Made by a program: the position numbers and the translations under genes. 42,503 nt of DNA. Origin: an uncultured SAR324 cluster bacterium. Its GTDB lineage: Bacteria; SAR324; NAC60-12. This document shows positions 19,541 through 28,722 of this stretch, piece by piece. Each line of letters starts with the position of its first letter. The stretch's first letter is position 1. The stretch is taken from positions 71,858 to 114,360 of the forward strand of contig CACFAY010000002.1 of NCBI GenBank assembly GCA_902564345.1, written 5' to 3'. The notes beneath the pieces are model-generated. The model searched no databases, had not been told where the DNA came from, and saw only the letters and a list, made by a program, of their open reading frames with translations.

Positions 19541-19712
19541 AGCTTATCTTAAACTAGCTCTAAGAGATATTTATGATAATATCAGTCGGACTCATTTTAT
19601 GAGATGGCATCCTGATTTTTTTAAATTAGAACTGGTCTTAGATATGAGATACTTAAAATAAATTTTATTTCTATAGTCCTCCTAAGATGCCGTCTGAGTG
19701 GAACAGGAAAAT

Positions 19713-20324
19713 ATGTCAGGAAAATCTACTATAAAATATAAGGTATGCCGCGCCTTGGGTGTTAATCTAATAGGTACTCCAAGTGCTGCGCTTACTTTAA
19801 GTCGACGCCCTAATCGTCCCGGACAGCATGGTGGTGGACGCCAAGCAAAAATTTCTCCTTTTGGACAGCAACTTAAAGAAACACAAAAGTTGAAAGCTTT
19901 TTATGGGATCAGTTCCAAACAGCTTCGACGCTATTATGAACACGCTGCTAAAGTTCGCAAGCAGACTAATATTGCCTTAGTTCAAAGTCTTGAAACTCGG
20001 CTGGACAATATGGTTTATCGTTTAGGATTCGCTGGCACACTAAGAGCAGCAAGACAGATGGTGGTACACTGCCACATTACCGTAAATAATAGAAAAGTTA
20101 ATAAGCCCGGTTTTCAGGTCAAGCCTGGAGACAGTATTCAACTGAGGGAGAAAAGTCAAAAAATAGACAGGTACAAGGATTGGTTCAATTTCTTTGAGCA
20201 AAAATTAGCTTATATCCAGCGAGACAGCAAAAAATATTCTGGTAAACTTGTTGAGGTCCCTGAGAGAGAGGAAATCCCAATTGATGTAGAAGACCACTTA
20301 GTGGTGGAATTCATGGCCCGCTGA
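19713..20324 (+). CDS. rpsD: 30S ribosomal protein S4
   Basis: RRPNRPGQHGGGR, KLKAFYGISSKQLRRYYEHAAK and the S4 RNA-binding domain (SLETRLDNMVYRLGFAGTLRAARQMVVHCHITVNNRKVNKPGFQVKPGD). ATG at 19713 preceded by AGGA; the ORF-track GTG at 19698 is an alternative. Confidence 0.96.
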   Translation: MSGKSTIKYKVCRALGVNLIGTPSAALTLSRRPNRPGQHGGGRQAKISPFGQQLKETQKLKAFYGISSKQLRRYYEHAAKVRKQTNIALVQSLETRLDNMVYRLGFAGTLRAARQMVVHCHITVNNRKVNKPGFQVKPGDSIQLREKSQKIDRYKDWFNFFEQKLAYIQRDSKKYSGKLVEVPEREEIPIDVEDHLVVEFMAR

Positions 20325-20462
20325 TACTTATTTAACAAGATATTGCCTATTATCTTGGTAAAAATTAGGCTTTAATTAAAACCTTTAAAAAGTCTAATCT
20401 CTCCTCCTGCCCATGGGAATATATTTGCAGTAAAATTATACCCCTATTTGAATGGTTGCTGT

Positions 20463-23111
20463 ATGAAAAATTCTAAGCAGATTCGACAGGAATTTATCTC
20501 ATTTTTTGAAAAAAGAGGTCATACTTTTGTGCGCAGTGCCCCTGTAGTACCCAATGACGACCCAACGCTGCTTTTTTCAAATTCGGGAATGGCACAATTT
20601 AAAGATGTTTTTTTGGGTACTGGGAATCGTGACTACAATCGTGCTGTTAATTCACAAAAATGCATAAGGGCAAGTGGCAAACACAATGATCTGGAAGATG
20701 TAGGCTATGACAATTACCATCATACATTTTTTGAGATGCTTGGAAACTGGTCTTTTGGAGAATATTTTAAAAAAGAAGCCATAGAATGGGCATGGGAATT
20801 AATGACAGACCAATGGGGGCTAGAAAAAGAAAAAATGTGGGCAACCGTCTTTGCTGGTGGAGATGGCCTAGAAGCTGACGAAGATGCCGAGAATATCTGG
20901 AAAAACTCTACAGACATTATTTCTGAACAGGTACTCCGCTTTGACAAAAATGACAACTTTTGGGAAATGGGTGAAGTTGGTCCATGTGGTCCTTGTTCTG
21001 AATTACATTTTGATTTGGGAGAGGGCACATGTCCACTCTCCAACAAACATGAATGTGCTGTCAATCTAGAAGGATGCTGGAGGTTTGTAGAACTTTGGAA
21101 TCTTGTTTTCATGCAATATCAACGTTTTGAGGATGGACAACTAGAAGAGCTTGCAGCACAGCATGTAGATACGGGAATGGGACTCGAGAGAATTAGCCGA
21201 GTTCTGCAGAAAGCTGATTCAAACTACAGTACAGATCTATTTGCACCAATATTAAACAAAATAAGTGATGTGACCGGACAAACAGATTCAGTTGGAGAGG
21301 TAGGTGTGGCTTTCAGAGTTATTGCTGATCATTTGCGTTCACTGAGTTTTGCAGTTGCAGATGGAGCTCTTCCCTCAAACGAAGGACGAGGATATGTACT
21401 TCGTAGAATGTTAAGGCGTGCTACAAGATTTGGAAGAGTTTTAGACATGCATGAGCCCTTTATCTTCAAATTGGTCCCCATTCTGGCAGAAGTTATGGGA
21501 AACGCATTTCCTGAAATAAATAAGCAGCAGGAACATGTTCAAAACGTTATTCAGTCAGAAGAGACTAGTTTCGGCTCTACCCTAGATCGAGGTTTGGAGA
21601 TTTTTCACAAAATAATTTCAAGCTCTGAAATTAAATCCGCAAAAATTGTTTCAGGTGAAGATGCTTTCAAACTTTATGATACTTATGGTTTCCCTGTTGA
21701 TCTGACTCGCCTTATGACTAAAGAACATGGTTTTGAAGTTGATGAAGTGGGGTTTGAAAAATTAATGAAAAAACAAAAAGATCGTGCTCGCGGAGCAGGA
21801 AAATTTAAAATAATTCCAGACAAATGGACTGAAATTTCTGAAGGAGCTGATTCAAAATTTGTAGGCTATGATACTTTCACCACAGAATCTAAACTACGCC
21901 GCTTTTCTCAAAATAAATCTGGGCAATTGCAGTTTATTTTAGATACAACTCCTTTTTACGCTGAATCAGGCGGCCAGATTGGTGACCAAGGTGTTCTGAA
22001 ACAAAACAATAATACTTGGAATGTTTTAGATGTACAGAAGATGGGTGATTCTATTATTCATATCTGTGAGGCTGAAAATAATAGATCAAATAACATTGTT
22101 CCTGACAATTCTAGAATTACAGCCTCTGTAGATGAAAAATCTCGATTATCAACAACAAATAATCATACTGCCGCGCATCTTATGCATGAGGGACTTCGTC
22201 AGGTATTAGGCGAACATGTTACCCAGGCGGGCTCCCTTGTCAATCCAGAAATGTTAAGGTTTGACTTTACTCATTCTGAAAAGGTAAGTGACGCGCAAAT
22301 TGAAGAAATTGAGGACATGGTCAATTTGATAATTCGCCGGAACATTAACACAGATATTTATGAAACTCCTTTTGATGAGGCAATCAGTTCGGGAATAATA
22401 GCACTTTTTGGAGAAAAGTACGGAGATGTTGTTAGAGTCGTAAAAATCGCTGATTTTTCTGAAGAACTTTGTGGTGGCTGCCATGTAAAAGCTACAGGAC
22501 AAATTGGACAGTTCCGCATAGTTTCTGAAGAGGGAATTGCCGCTGGGATAAGAAGAGTGGTGGCTGTTACTGGTAAAGAGGCTGACTTGATGGCTCAAGA
22601 GCAAGGCAGAGTAACACGTGCATTGCGCCAACTATTGAATGTTCCAGAGTCGCAAATTCCAGAAATGACAATGAAACTTACTGAAGAAAAAAGACAACTT
22701 GAAAAAGAAATTCAATCCCTGAGAAGTAATGCTGCTCTTGCAGGCATATCAGAACTTTTAGCACAAGCTCATGAAATTGAAGGAGTATCCTTGCTGGCTA
22801 AAGAAATTGAGGCAGATTCTGCAGAAACACTTCGGAATATTGGTCATTCTGTTAGGGAACAAATTTCTTCAGGAATAGCCTTGTTAGCAGCAAAGATTGG
22901 TGAGAAAAGTACTTTGATCTGCGTAGTTACTGACGATCTGATTGAACGTGGTATTAAGGCTGGTGATATGGTGAATGAGGTTGCAATCCTTGCTGGTGGA
23001 AGAGGTGGAGGTAAACCTAATATGGCACAAGCAGGGATAAAAGACCCAGAAAAAATTTCAGGTGCATTAGCCTCAGCAGCAAAAATTATTCGAAAAAAAC
23101 TAGCAAATTAA
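20463..23111 (+). CDS. alaS: Alanyl-tRNA synthetase
   Basis: RQEFISFFEKRGHTFVRSAPVVPNDDPTLLFSNSGMAQFKDVFLG; HHTFFEMLGNWSFG; editing-domain HTAAHLMHEGLRQVLG; C-terminal GGRGGGKPNMAQAG. Confidence 0.98.
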   Translation: MKNSKQIRQEFISFFEKRGHTFVRSAPVVPNDDPTLLFSNSGMAQFKDVFLGTGNRDYNRAVNSQKCIRASGKHNDLEDVGYDNYHHTFFEMLGNWSFGEYFKKEAIEWAWELMTDQWGLEKEKMWATVFAGGDGLEADEDAENIWKNSTDIISEQVLRFDKNDNFWEMGEVGPCGPCSELHFDLGEGTCPLSNKHECAVNLEGCWRFVELWNLVFMQYQRFEDGQLEELAAQHVDTGMGLERISRVLQKADSNYSTDLFAPILNKISDVTGQTDSVGEVGVAFRVIADHLRSLSFAVADGALPSNEGRGYVLRRMLRRATRFGRVLDMHEPFIFKLVPILAEVMGNAFPEINKQQEHVQNVIQSEETSFGSTLDRGLEIFHKIISSSEIKSAKIVSGEDAFKLYDTYGFPVDLTRLMTKEHGFEVDEVGFEKLMKKQKDRARGAGKFKIIPDKWTEISEGADSKFVGYDTFTTESKLRRFSQNKSGQLQFILDTTPFYAESGGQIGDQGVLKQNNNTWNVLDVQKMGDSIIHICEAENNRSNNIVPDNSRITASVDEKSRLSTTNNHTAAHLMHEGLRQVLGEHVTQAGSLVNPEMLRFDFTHSEKVSDAQIEEIEDMVNLIIRRNINTDIYETPFDEAISSGIIALFGEKYGDVVRVVKIADFSEELCGGCHVKATGQIGQFRIVSEEGIAAGIRRVVAVTGKEADLMAQEQGRVTRALRQLLNVPESQIPEMTMKLTEEKRQLEKEIQSLRSNAALAGISELLAQAHEIEGVSLLAKEIEADSAETLRNIGHSVREQISSGIALLAAKIGEKSTLICVVTDDLIERGIKAGDMVNEVAILAGGRGGGKPNMAQAGIKDPEKISGALASAAKIIRKKLAN

Positions 23112-23114
23112 CTA

Positions 23115-24407
23115 ATGGGTTACGAAACTTTCATTGGCAAACGCTACCTATTTTCGCCACGTCAGGATCGTTCCATTTCAGTCATAACATGGATTTCCAT
23201 AGGGGGTGTTGCACTTGGAGTGATTGCATTGATCGTTTCTACTTCAGTCATGAACGGGTTCCGAACAAATTTACAAAACGCCGTCACTGGTTCATTGCCT
23301 CACATAACAGTATTTGCATGGAATGATGGAATGAAAGATTTTTCAAATCTAAAAGAAAGATTAGAGGCTAACCCAGAAGTAGAGGGAGTTGCTCCATATA
23401 TATACAAGCAGGTATTGTTAACAGGTAAAAAACAACCAAAAGGAGCACTTCTTCGAGGTATTGACCCCGACCAAGAACCAAGGGTTACAAATATTTCTTC
23501 ATTCCTGCGAGAAGAAGTATACGGTATTTCCACACCAACTGAGAAAAATCAGACTCTTATCTCAAAAAAACTTCTTAAACGACTTTCACATCTGGACGCT
23601 CGAGACAAAAAGCTAAAAGACGGGATAATTCTTGGAGCAAAACTGGCTCGTTCTTTAGAAATCAGCGTTGGTGATTCAGTTAAACTGGTCTCCTCAGAAC
23701 AGAGAATGACTCCAATTGGTGATATTCCCCGCATAAAAAAACTGAAAGTGATTGGAATATTTGAATCTGGAATCTCAGGTTATGATGAAGTTTTAGCCTT
23801 TATTGATTACCGTTTACTGCAGAAAATTTATAGAATGAATGAAAATATAACAGGCTTAGGAGTGAAAATAAGCAATCCTGAAAATGCCCCTGAAATAGCT
23901 AATGATTTCTCTGAGTTCAGTAATGATTATATTGTTGGGAACTGGGCAGACGAAAATAAAAGTATATTTCAGGTAATGAAGCTTGAAAAAATCGGACTTT
24001 TTTTGATACTTACTCTGATAATTGTTGTGGCTGCGTTCAATATTGTTAGTTCACTTATCATGCTTGTGCTAGAGAAATCGAGAGAAATTGCAATCCTAAA
24101 AGCTCTAGGTGCAAATGATTATGGAATAAGGAAAATCTTTTTTTTCCAGGGACTAGTAATAGGTTCGCTAGGCACGGTCAGTGGAGTCCTATTTGGCTTG
24201 GCTATCTGCTGGGTTTTAATTAACTTTGAAATTGTTGACATACCACCCGGTGTATATCCTGGCGGAAATAGAATTCCTGTTCTAATAGACTGGTTTGATG
24301 TTGCCCTAACCACACTAGCATCTTTTTTAATTTGTATGCTAGTCACGCTTTATCCTTCCACCAAAGCCTCAAGACTCAATCCAGTAGACCCTCTGCGTTA
24401 TGAATAA
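23115..24407 (+). CDS. LolC/LolE family lipoprotein-releasing ABC transporter permease
   Basis: N-terminal FIGKRYLFSPRQDRSISVITWISIGGVALGVIALIVSTSVMNGFR; C-terminal FtsX-like segment FNIVSSLIMLVLEKSREIAILKALGA; 3 bp after alaS. Confidence 0.93.
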   Translation: MGYETFIGKRYLFSPRQDRSISVITWISIGGVALGVIALIVSTSVMNGFRTNLQNAVTGSLPHITVFAWNDGMKDFSNLKERLEANPEVEGVAPYIYKQVLLTGKKQPKGALLRGIDPDQEPRVTNISSFLREEVYGISTPTEKNQTLISKKLLKRLSHLDARDKKLKDGIILGAKLARSLEISVGDSVKLVSSEQRMTPIGDIPRIKKLKVIGIFESGISGYDEVLAFIDYRLLQKIYRMNENITGLGVKISNPENAPEIANDFSEFSNDYIVGNWADENKSIFQVMKLEKIGLFLILTLIIVVAAFNIVSSLIMLVLEKSREIAILKALGANDYGIRKIFFFQGLVIGSLGTVSGVLFGLAICWVLINFEIVDIPPGVYPGGNRIPVLIDWFDVALTTLASFLICMLVTLYPSTKASRLNPVDPLRYE

Positions 24408-24436
24408 CTCATCTAGTTATTTATTATATAAAAAAC

Positions 24437-24465
24437 TTGAATTTAAAGGTTTATCTAGATATTAT
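24437..24465 (+). promoter_or_regulatory. Candidate fdxA promoter
   Basis: TTGAAT (24437-24442), 17-bp spacer, TATTAT (24460-24465), about 80 bp upstream of fdxA. Confidence 0.4.
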
Positions 24466-24546
24466 ATAGGGTTATTACTTGCATTATAAATCCTAACAAA
24501 ATTGTTCTATGAACACTGAGGCCCAAAATTCAAAAAAGGATTTAAA

Positions 24547-24858
24547 ATGACTTATACTGTTACAGAATACTGTGAAAAATGTAAGTACACTGACTGCGTG
24601 GAGGTATGTCCTGTGGAAGCCTTTCACGAGGGTCCAGAAATGCTTTACATAAATCCAGAAACTTGCATTGATTGCAATGCCTGCGTGGAAGAGTGTCCTG
24701 TAGAGGCCATATATGCGGATGTTGATGTCCCTGAGAAATGGGAACACTATACACAATTAAATGCAGATAAATGTGATGAATATCCTGTAATTCTTGAATC
24801 AAAAGATCCTCTACCAACAGCACGTACACTTGAGGAGATTCAGTCTTCTGGAGTTTAA
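24547..24858 (+). CDS. fdxA: FdxA-type ferredoxin
   Basis: CEKCKYTDCVEVCPVEAFHEGPEMLYINPETCIDCNACVEECPVEAI, then FdxA-like C-terminus (LNADKCDEYPVILESKDPLP). SD AAAGGA. Confidence 0.93.
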   Translation: MTYTVTEYCEKCKYTDCVEVCPVEAFHEGPEMLYINPETCIDCNACVEECPVEAIYADVDVPEKWEHYTQLNADKCDEYPVILESKDPLPTARTLEEIQSSGV

Positions 24859-24861
24859 CTC

Positions 24862-24888
24862 TTAATTTCTTCAGAAATTAATTTTTTT
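24862..24888 (+). terminator. Rho-independent terminator of fdxA
   Basis: TTAATTTC-TTCA-GAAATTAA then TTTTTTT, 4 bp after the fdxA stop. Confidence 0.75.
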
Positions 24889-25002
24889 GATTTAATATAA
24901 GTGAATGATCAGAATGACAAAAATGTTAGTTTTTATAATAAAAGAGTTATAGATTTAAATAATTTTTTAAAAAATTTTTTAAAAGACTTACAATAAAAAC
25001 CT

Positions 25003-25185
25003 ATGGCTGTACCAAGAAGGAAAACATCTCGCAGTCAACGTGACCACAGGAGAGGTCATATTAAAATCTCCGAAACTGCTCTCTCTGAATGCACCAATTG
25101 TCACGCATTAATCAGACCTCACCGGGTATGTCCAGAATGTGGATTTTATAAGGGTGTTGAAGTAATTGAAGTAGCTACAACCTGA
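25003..25185 (+). CDS. rpmF: 50S ribosomal protein L32
   Basis: MAVPRRKTSRSQRDHRRGH...CTNCHALIRPHRVCPECGFYKGVEV, with CxxC...CxxC zinc ribbon. Confidence 0.96.
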   Translation: MAVPRRKTSRSQRDHRRGHIKISETALSECTNCHALIRPHRVCPECGFYKGVEVIEVATT

Positions 25186-25233
25186 GCTATTTTTTCTGCT
25201 CTTTCAATAATCAACAGCAAACCAGGATAAAGT

Positions 25234-26271
25234 ATGGCGATTGCGGTTGACGCAATGGGTGGAGATAGCCCCTTAACAGTACAAATTGAAGCTGCTCTCA
25301 AGGCTATTTCTGAACTAGGTACCGAAGTTGTTTTAGTCGGAGCAGAAGATAGAATTAAAGAAATACTTAAAAAAAAGAGCTACGATAAAAATAAATTACG
25401 AATCGTCAATTCTACTGAAATTGTTGAGATGGATGATTCTCCTGCCACTGCATTACGTCAAAAGAAAAATTCTTCCATTAAAGTAGCTATAGATCTTCTT
25501 GCAACAGGCGAAGCTGATGCTGTAGTGAGTGCTGGCAATACTGGAGCAGCAATGGCTACAGCTAAGTTGGTTCTAAAATCTGTTGAAGGAATTGAGCGAC
25601 CGGCTATCGCGACTCTTATGCCTTCCATACATAGGAACCACCCCTTCGTACTATTGGATATAGGTGCAAATACTGACTGCAAACCACTGTATCTTTTTCA
25701 ATTTGCCCTTATGGGTGATGCTTACGCTCGAACTTTACTGCATTTGGATAATCCCAGAGTTGCCCTGCTGAACAATGGTGAGGAGGAAGGCAAAGGTTAT
25801 CTGCAACTTAAAGAAACTTTTGATTTGCTAAAACAAAGTACGCTTAATTTTTCTGGAAATATTGAGGGTAAATCTATGTTTAAGGATATTGTGGATGTTG
25901 TGGTTTGTGACGGTTTTATTGGTAATATTGCCCTAAAAGTTGCAGAAGGAACTTTCGACTTTGTACGAAGTGTGCTTCGTGAGGAAGTTGAAAACACATT
26001 ACTTGCGAAAATAGGATACCAAGCAATGAGAGGACCATTCAGTGCATTGCGAAAAAGAGCTGATTACTCTGAAGTAGGTGGTGCTCCTTTGTTGGGAGTA
26101 AACGGTATAGTAATAATTTGTCACGGAAGTTCAAGGGTACATACGATCCGCAACGCTATTAAACACGCACAAGAATGTGCAGAACAAAAACTAAATGAAA
26201 AAATTTCTCTTGAAGTATCAGAAAATCTAGATGTTATAAATCAGGCAAAAAGTATGGCTGAAAAAACATAA
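25234..26271 (+). CDS. plsX: Phosphate acyltransferase PlsX
   Basis: IAVDAMGGDSP; ADAVVSAGNTGAAMATAKLVLK; DIGANTDCKP; DGFIGNIALKVAEG. Adjacent to rpmF as in many bacteria. Confidence 0.96.
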   Translation: MAIAVDAMGGDSPLTVQIEAALKAISELGTEVVLVGAEDRIKEILKKKSYDKNKLRIVNSTEIVEMDDSPATALRQKKNSSIKVAIDLLATGEADAVVSAGNTGAAMATAKLVLKSVEGIERPAIATLMPSIHRNHPFVLLDIGANTDCKPLYLFQFALMGDAYARTLLHLDNPRVALLNNGEEEGKGYLQLKETFDLLKQSTLNFSGNIEGKSMFKDIVDVVVCDGFIGNIALKVAEGTFDFVRSVLREEVENTLLAKIGYQAMRGPFSALRKRADYSEVGGAPLLGVNGIVIICHGSSRVHTIRNAIKHAQECAEQKLNEKISLEVSENLDVINQAKSMAEKT

Positions 26272-26298
26272 CTTTTTTTAGTTGGCACTTTGATTTGC

Positions 26299-26700
26299 TT
26301 AAATATGATCCACAATATATTCTTCACACTTTTCCCAAGTCATTTCTTCATGCTTAAGTTTTTCATAAAGTGTAAAAATTAGCTGGAATTCTTGCAGAAG
26401 AGGAAGTCGTTTTTTTTTATGTGAAGGAATCATCTTTTGCCTTATAAGGTTTAAGGTATAAACGCTTTCTTTCAATCGTTTTAAAGACAGAATTTTTTTC
26501 TTGTAATCATGTAAAAGATAGCTAAAGATAAAAATACCTGCATCGTCTAAATCACCCGTCCAGTCCCATTGCTCAGTCTGATACTCAAATTCAATTTCAA
26601 GAATACGCCTTCCATCTTTGACAACTTGTGAAAACTCAGCTTCATTATCAAGATTTAATTTCATATGGTCAGTTGAATCAATTTTTTCGTAAGAGGACAT
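26299..26700 (-). CDS. Hypothetical protein, 133 aa (acidic N-terminus, Lys/Leu-rich helical C-terminus)
   Basis: Uninterrupted ORF filling the space between plsX and GDPD with no competing ORF; no recognisable family; weak SD. Confidence 0.55.
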   Translation of the reverse strand: MSSYEKIDSTDHMKLNLDNEAEFSQVVKDGRRILEIEFEYQTEQWDWTGDLDDAGIFIFSYLLHDYKKKILSLKRLKESVYTLNLIRQKMIPSHKKKRLPLLQEFQLIFTLYEKLKHEEMTWEKCEEYIVDHI

Positions 26701-26814
26701 GTCAAGTAGCTAATTAAAAAACTATATTAAATATCATAGAAAATTTATTACCATTTTCTAAGTAAATCTGAAATCTCAAATGATACTATATCAACCATCG
26801 TAATATTTCAATGT

Positions 26815-27618
26815 ATGGAAAATATTAATAAACTGGAAAATATAAAACGTCCTTGGGTAGTGGCTCACAGAGGATATAGTGCCCGATACCCTGAAAATAC
26901 TGCCTCCGCTTTTGATGCTGCAATAAGTGCCGGGGCAGATATGATTGAATTAGATGTATGTATTACAAAGGATCGGGTGCCCGTTGTAATACATGATCAA
27001 ACTCTGGAAAGAACTACTGATGGAGCTGGAATGGTATCTGAATTCAATCTATCAGAATTAAAAAAATTGGATGCTGGGAGTTGGTTCAGTCCAGAATTTA
27101 AAGGGGAATCAATTCCTACTCTTGAAGAAATTCTTTTGCAAATCAGAGGTAAAATTTCAGTAAATATTGAAATTAAACCAGAAACTTATGAATTAGCAGG
27201 TCCCTCTGATGCAATTGAAAAGCAGATATGCATACTGGTTGAAAAATTTGGGTTGAAGGAATCTGTATTGATATCAAGTTTTGAACACTCCTTTTTTCCA
27301 AAAATAAAATTTTGGCATAAGAAAGATAAAGTTAAAAATTCACTCAGAATTGCTCCTCTTCACGAAAAGGAATTTTCTGAAGAAAATGCTCTAAATCTTT
27401 GTAAAGAAACAGATGCATATTCTTTCCACCATGATGAAAAATTTTTGACTCCATCACTTATAGAAATCCTTAAAAAAAACCAATTTAGAACAATTGCATA
27501 CACTATAAACAATGAAACCCGTATTGAGGAGTTAACTCAATGGGGCGTTACAGGAATAATCACAGATGATCCTGAAATTATGTGGAAAGTTTTGAGAAAA
27601 TTAAAAAGTTTTGAATGA
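26815..27618 (+). CDS. Glycerophosphodiester phosphodiesterase
   Basis: VAHRGYSARYPENTASAFDAAISAGADMIELDVCITKDRVPVVIHDQTLERTTDGAG; VNIEIKP; TINNETRIEELTQWGVTGIITDDP. Confidence 0.95.
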   Translation: MENINKLENIKRPWVVAHRGYSARYPENTASAFDAAISAGADMIELDVCITKDRVPVVIHDQTLERTTDGAGMVSEFNLSELKKLDAGSWFSPEFKGESIPTLEEILLQIRGKISVNIEIKPETYELAGPSDAIEKQICILVEKFGLKESVLISSFEHSFFPKIKFWHKKDKVKNSLRIAPLHEKEFSEENALNLCKETDAYSFHHDEKFLTPSLIEILKKNQFRTIAYTINNETRIEELTQWGVTGIITDDPEIMWKVLRKLKSFE

Positions 27619-27700
27619 GTATTAATAACATTTACATATGTTTTTAATAAATAGATCATGAACTAAATAGTAGTTTTTCAAAATTTTTTGTTATAGACAC

Positions 27701-28714
27701 TTAATGATTTTTCCAAGAGAATTTAATTAAATCATTAAGTTTTGCCGCTGCTTTTCCATTGTCTACTGTCGCAGCAGCTAGTTCTACACCTTCTTCCAAA
27801 TTTTCAACCCGTCCTGAAACGACTAAAGCTCCGGCAGCGTTGGCCAAAGCAATTTCTCTTGCAGTACCTTTATCATCTCCAGAAAAAATATCCTTCATTA
27901 TCTTGGCACTTTGTTGAGGAGTATTTATACATATCTCCTCTAATTTTCCTGTCTTAAGACCAAGCTCCTCAGGTGTTACTTCATATTCTTTGATATTTCC
28001 ATCTCTAAGTTCTGCAACATGAGTAGGGGAGGTAACTGTCAATTCACACAAACCGTCATGTCCATGAACTACCATTACTCGTCTGCTACCTAATCTCTTA
28101 AGTACCTGAGCTATTTTCAAAGTAAGATTAACGTTAGGGACTCCAATCAACTGACATTTTGCACCTGCAGGATTTGTTAAGGGACCAAGTAGGTTAAATA
28201 CAGTTGGAACACCAAGGTCCTTTCTTATGGGACCGGCAAAGCGCATTGCCGGATGATGATTGATCGCGTAACAGAAACAAATATCCAAATCTTGAAGACA
28301 TTTTTCAACTTCATCTAGTTCTAAATTTATTTTCACTCCTAACGCTTCCAGTGCCTCAGCACTTCCGCTTTTTCTTGTGTTGCTGCGGTTACCGTGTTTC
28401 GCAACTATAGCACCTGCACCAGCAGCTATTATTGCAGCACATGTTGAAATGTTGAATGTGCTGATTCCATTTCCTCCTGTGCTGCAAGTATCAATAGCGT
28501 TTTCAGGAGCTTTGATCTCCGAAGAACGTTCTCTCATTGCTAAAGCAGCTCCCGCCATTTCTTCAACAGTTACGCCTTTGGCCTGCAGTAAAGCTAAAAG
28601 TGCTGCAGCCTGAACAGTTACTGCTTCTTCACTCATAATCCACAATATCATTTCCTTTGCTTCTTCAAAGTTGAGAGACTCTGAAGCTAACAATTTATCC
28701 AGCAATTCTTTCAT
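27701..28714 (-). CDS. trpD: Anthranilate phosphoribosyltransferase
   Basis: DTCSTGGNGISTFNISTCAAIIAAGAGAIVAKHGNRSNTRKSGSAEALEALGV; VFNLLGPLTNPAGA; VVHGHDGLCELT. Confidence 0.95.
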   Translation of the reverse strand: MKELLDKLLASESLNFEEAKEMILWIMSEEAVTVQAAALLALLQAKGVTVEEMAGAALAMRERSSEIKAPENAIDTCSTGGNGISTFNISTCAAIIAAGAGAIVAKHGNRSNTRKSGSAEALEALGVKINLELDEVEKCLQDLDICFCYAINHHPAMRFAGPIRKDLGVPTVFNLLGPLTNPAGAKCQLIGVPNVNLTLKIAQVLKRLGSRRVMVVHGHDGLCELTVTSPTHVAELRDGNIKEYEVTPEELGLKTGKLEEICINTPQQSAKIMKDIFSGDDKGTAREIALANAAGALVVSGRVENLEEGVELAAATVDNGKAAAKLNDLIKFSWKNH

Positions 28715-28722
28715 TTTTTAAA

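Noticed and set aside
20720-21112. 130-aa ORF antisense to alaS
   Set aside because: Lies entirely inside the well-supported alaS gene; typical shadow ORF with no SD or family features.
22254-22631. 125-aa minus-strand ORF in the alaS 3' half
   Set aside because: Antisense to a conserved coding region; composition looks like reverse-complement noise.
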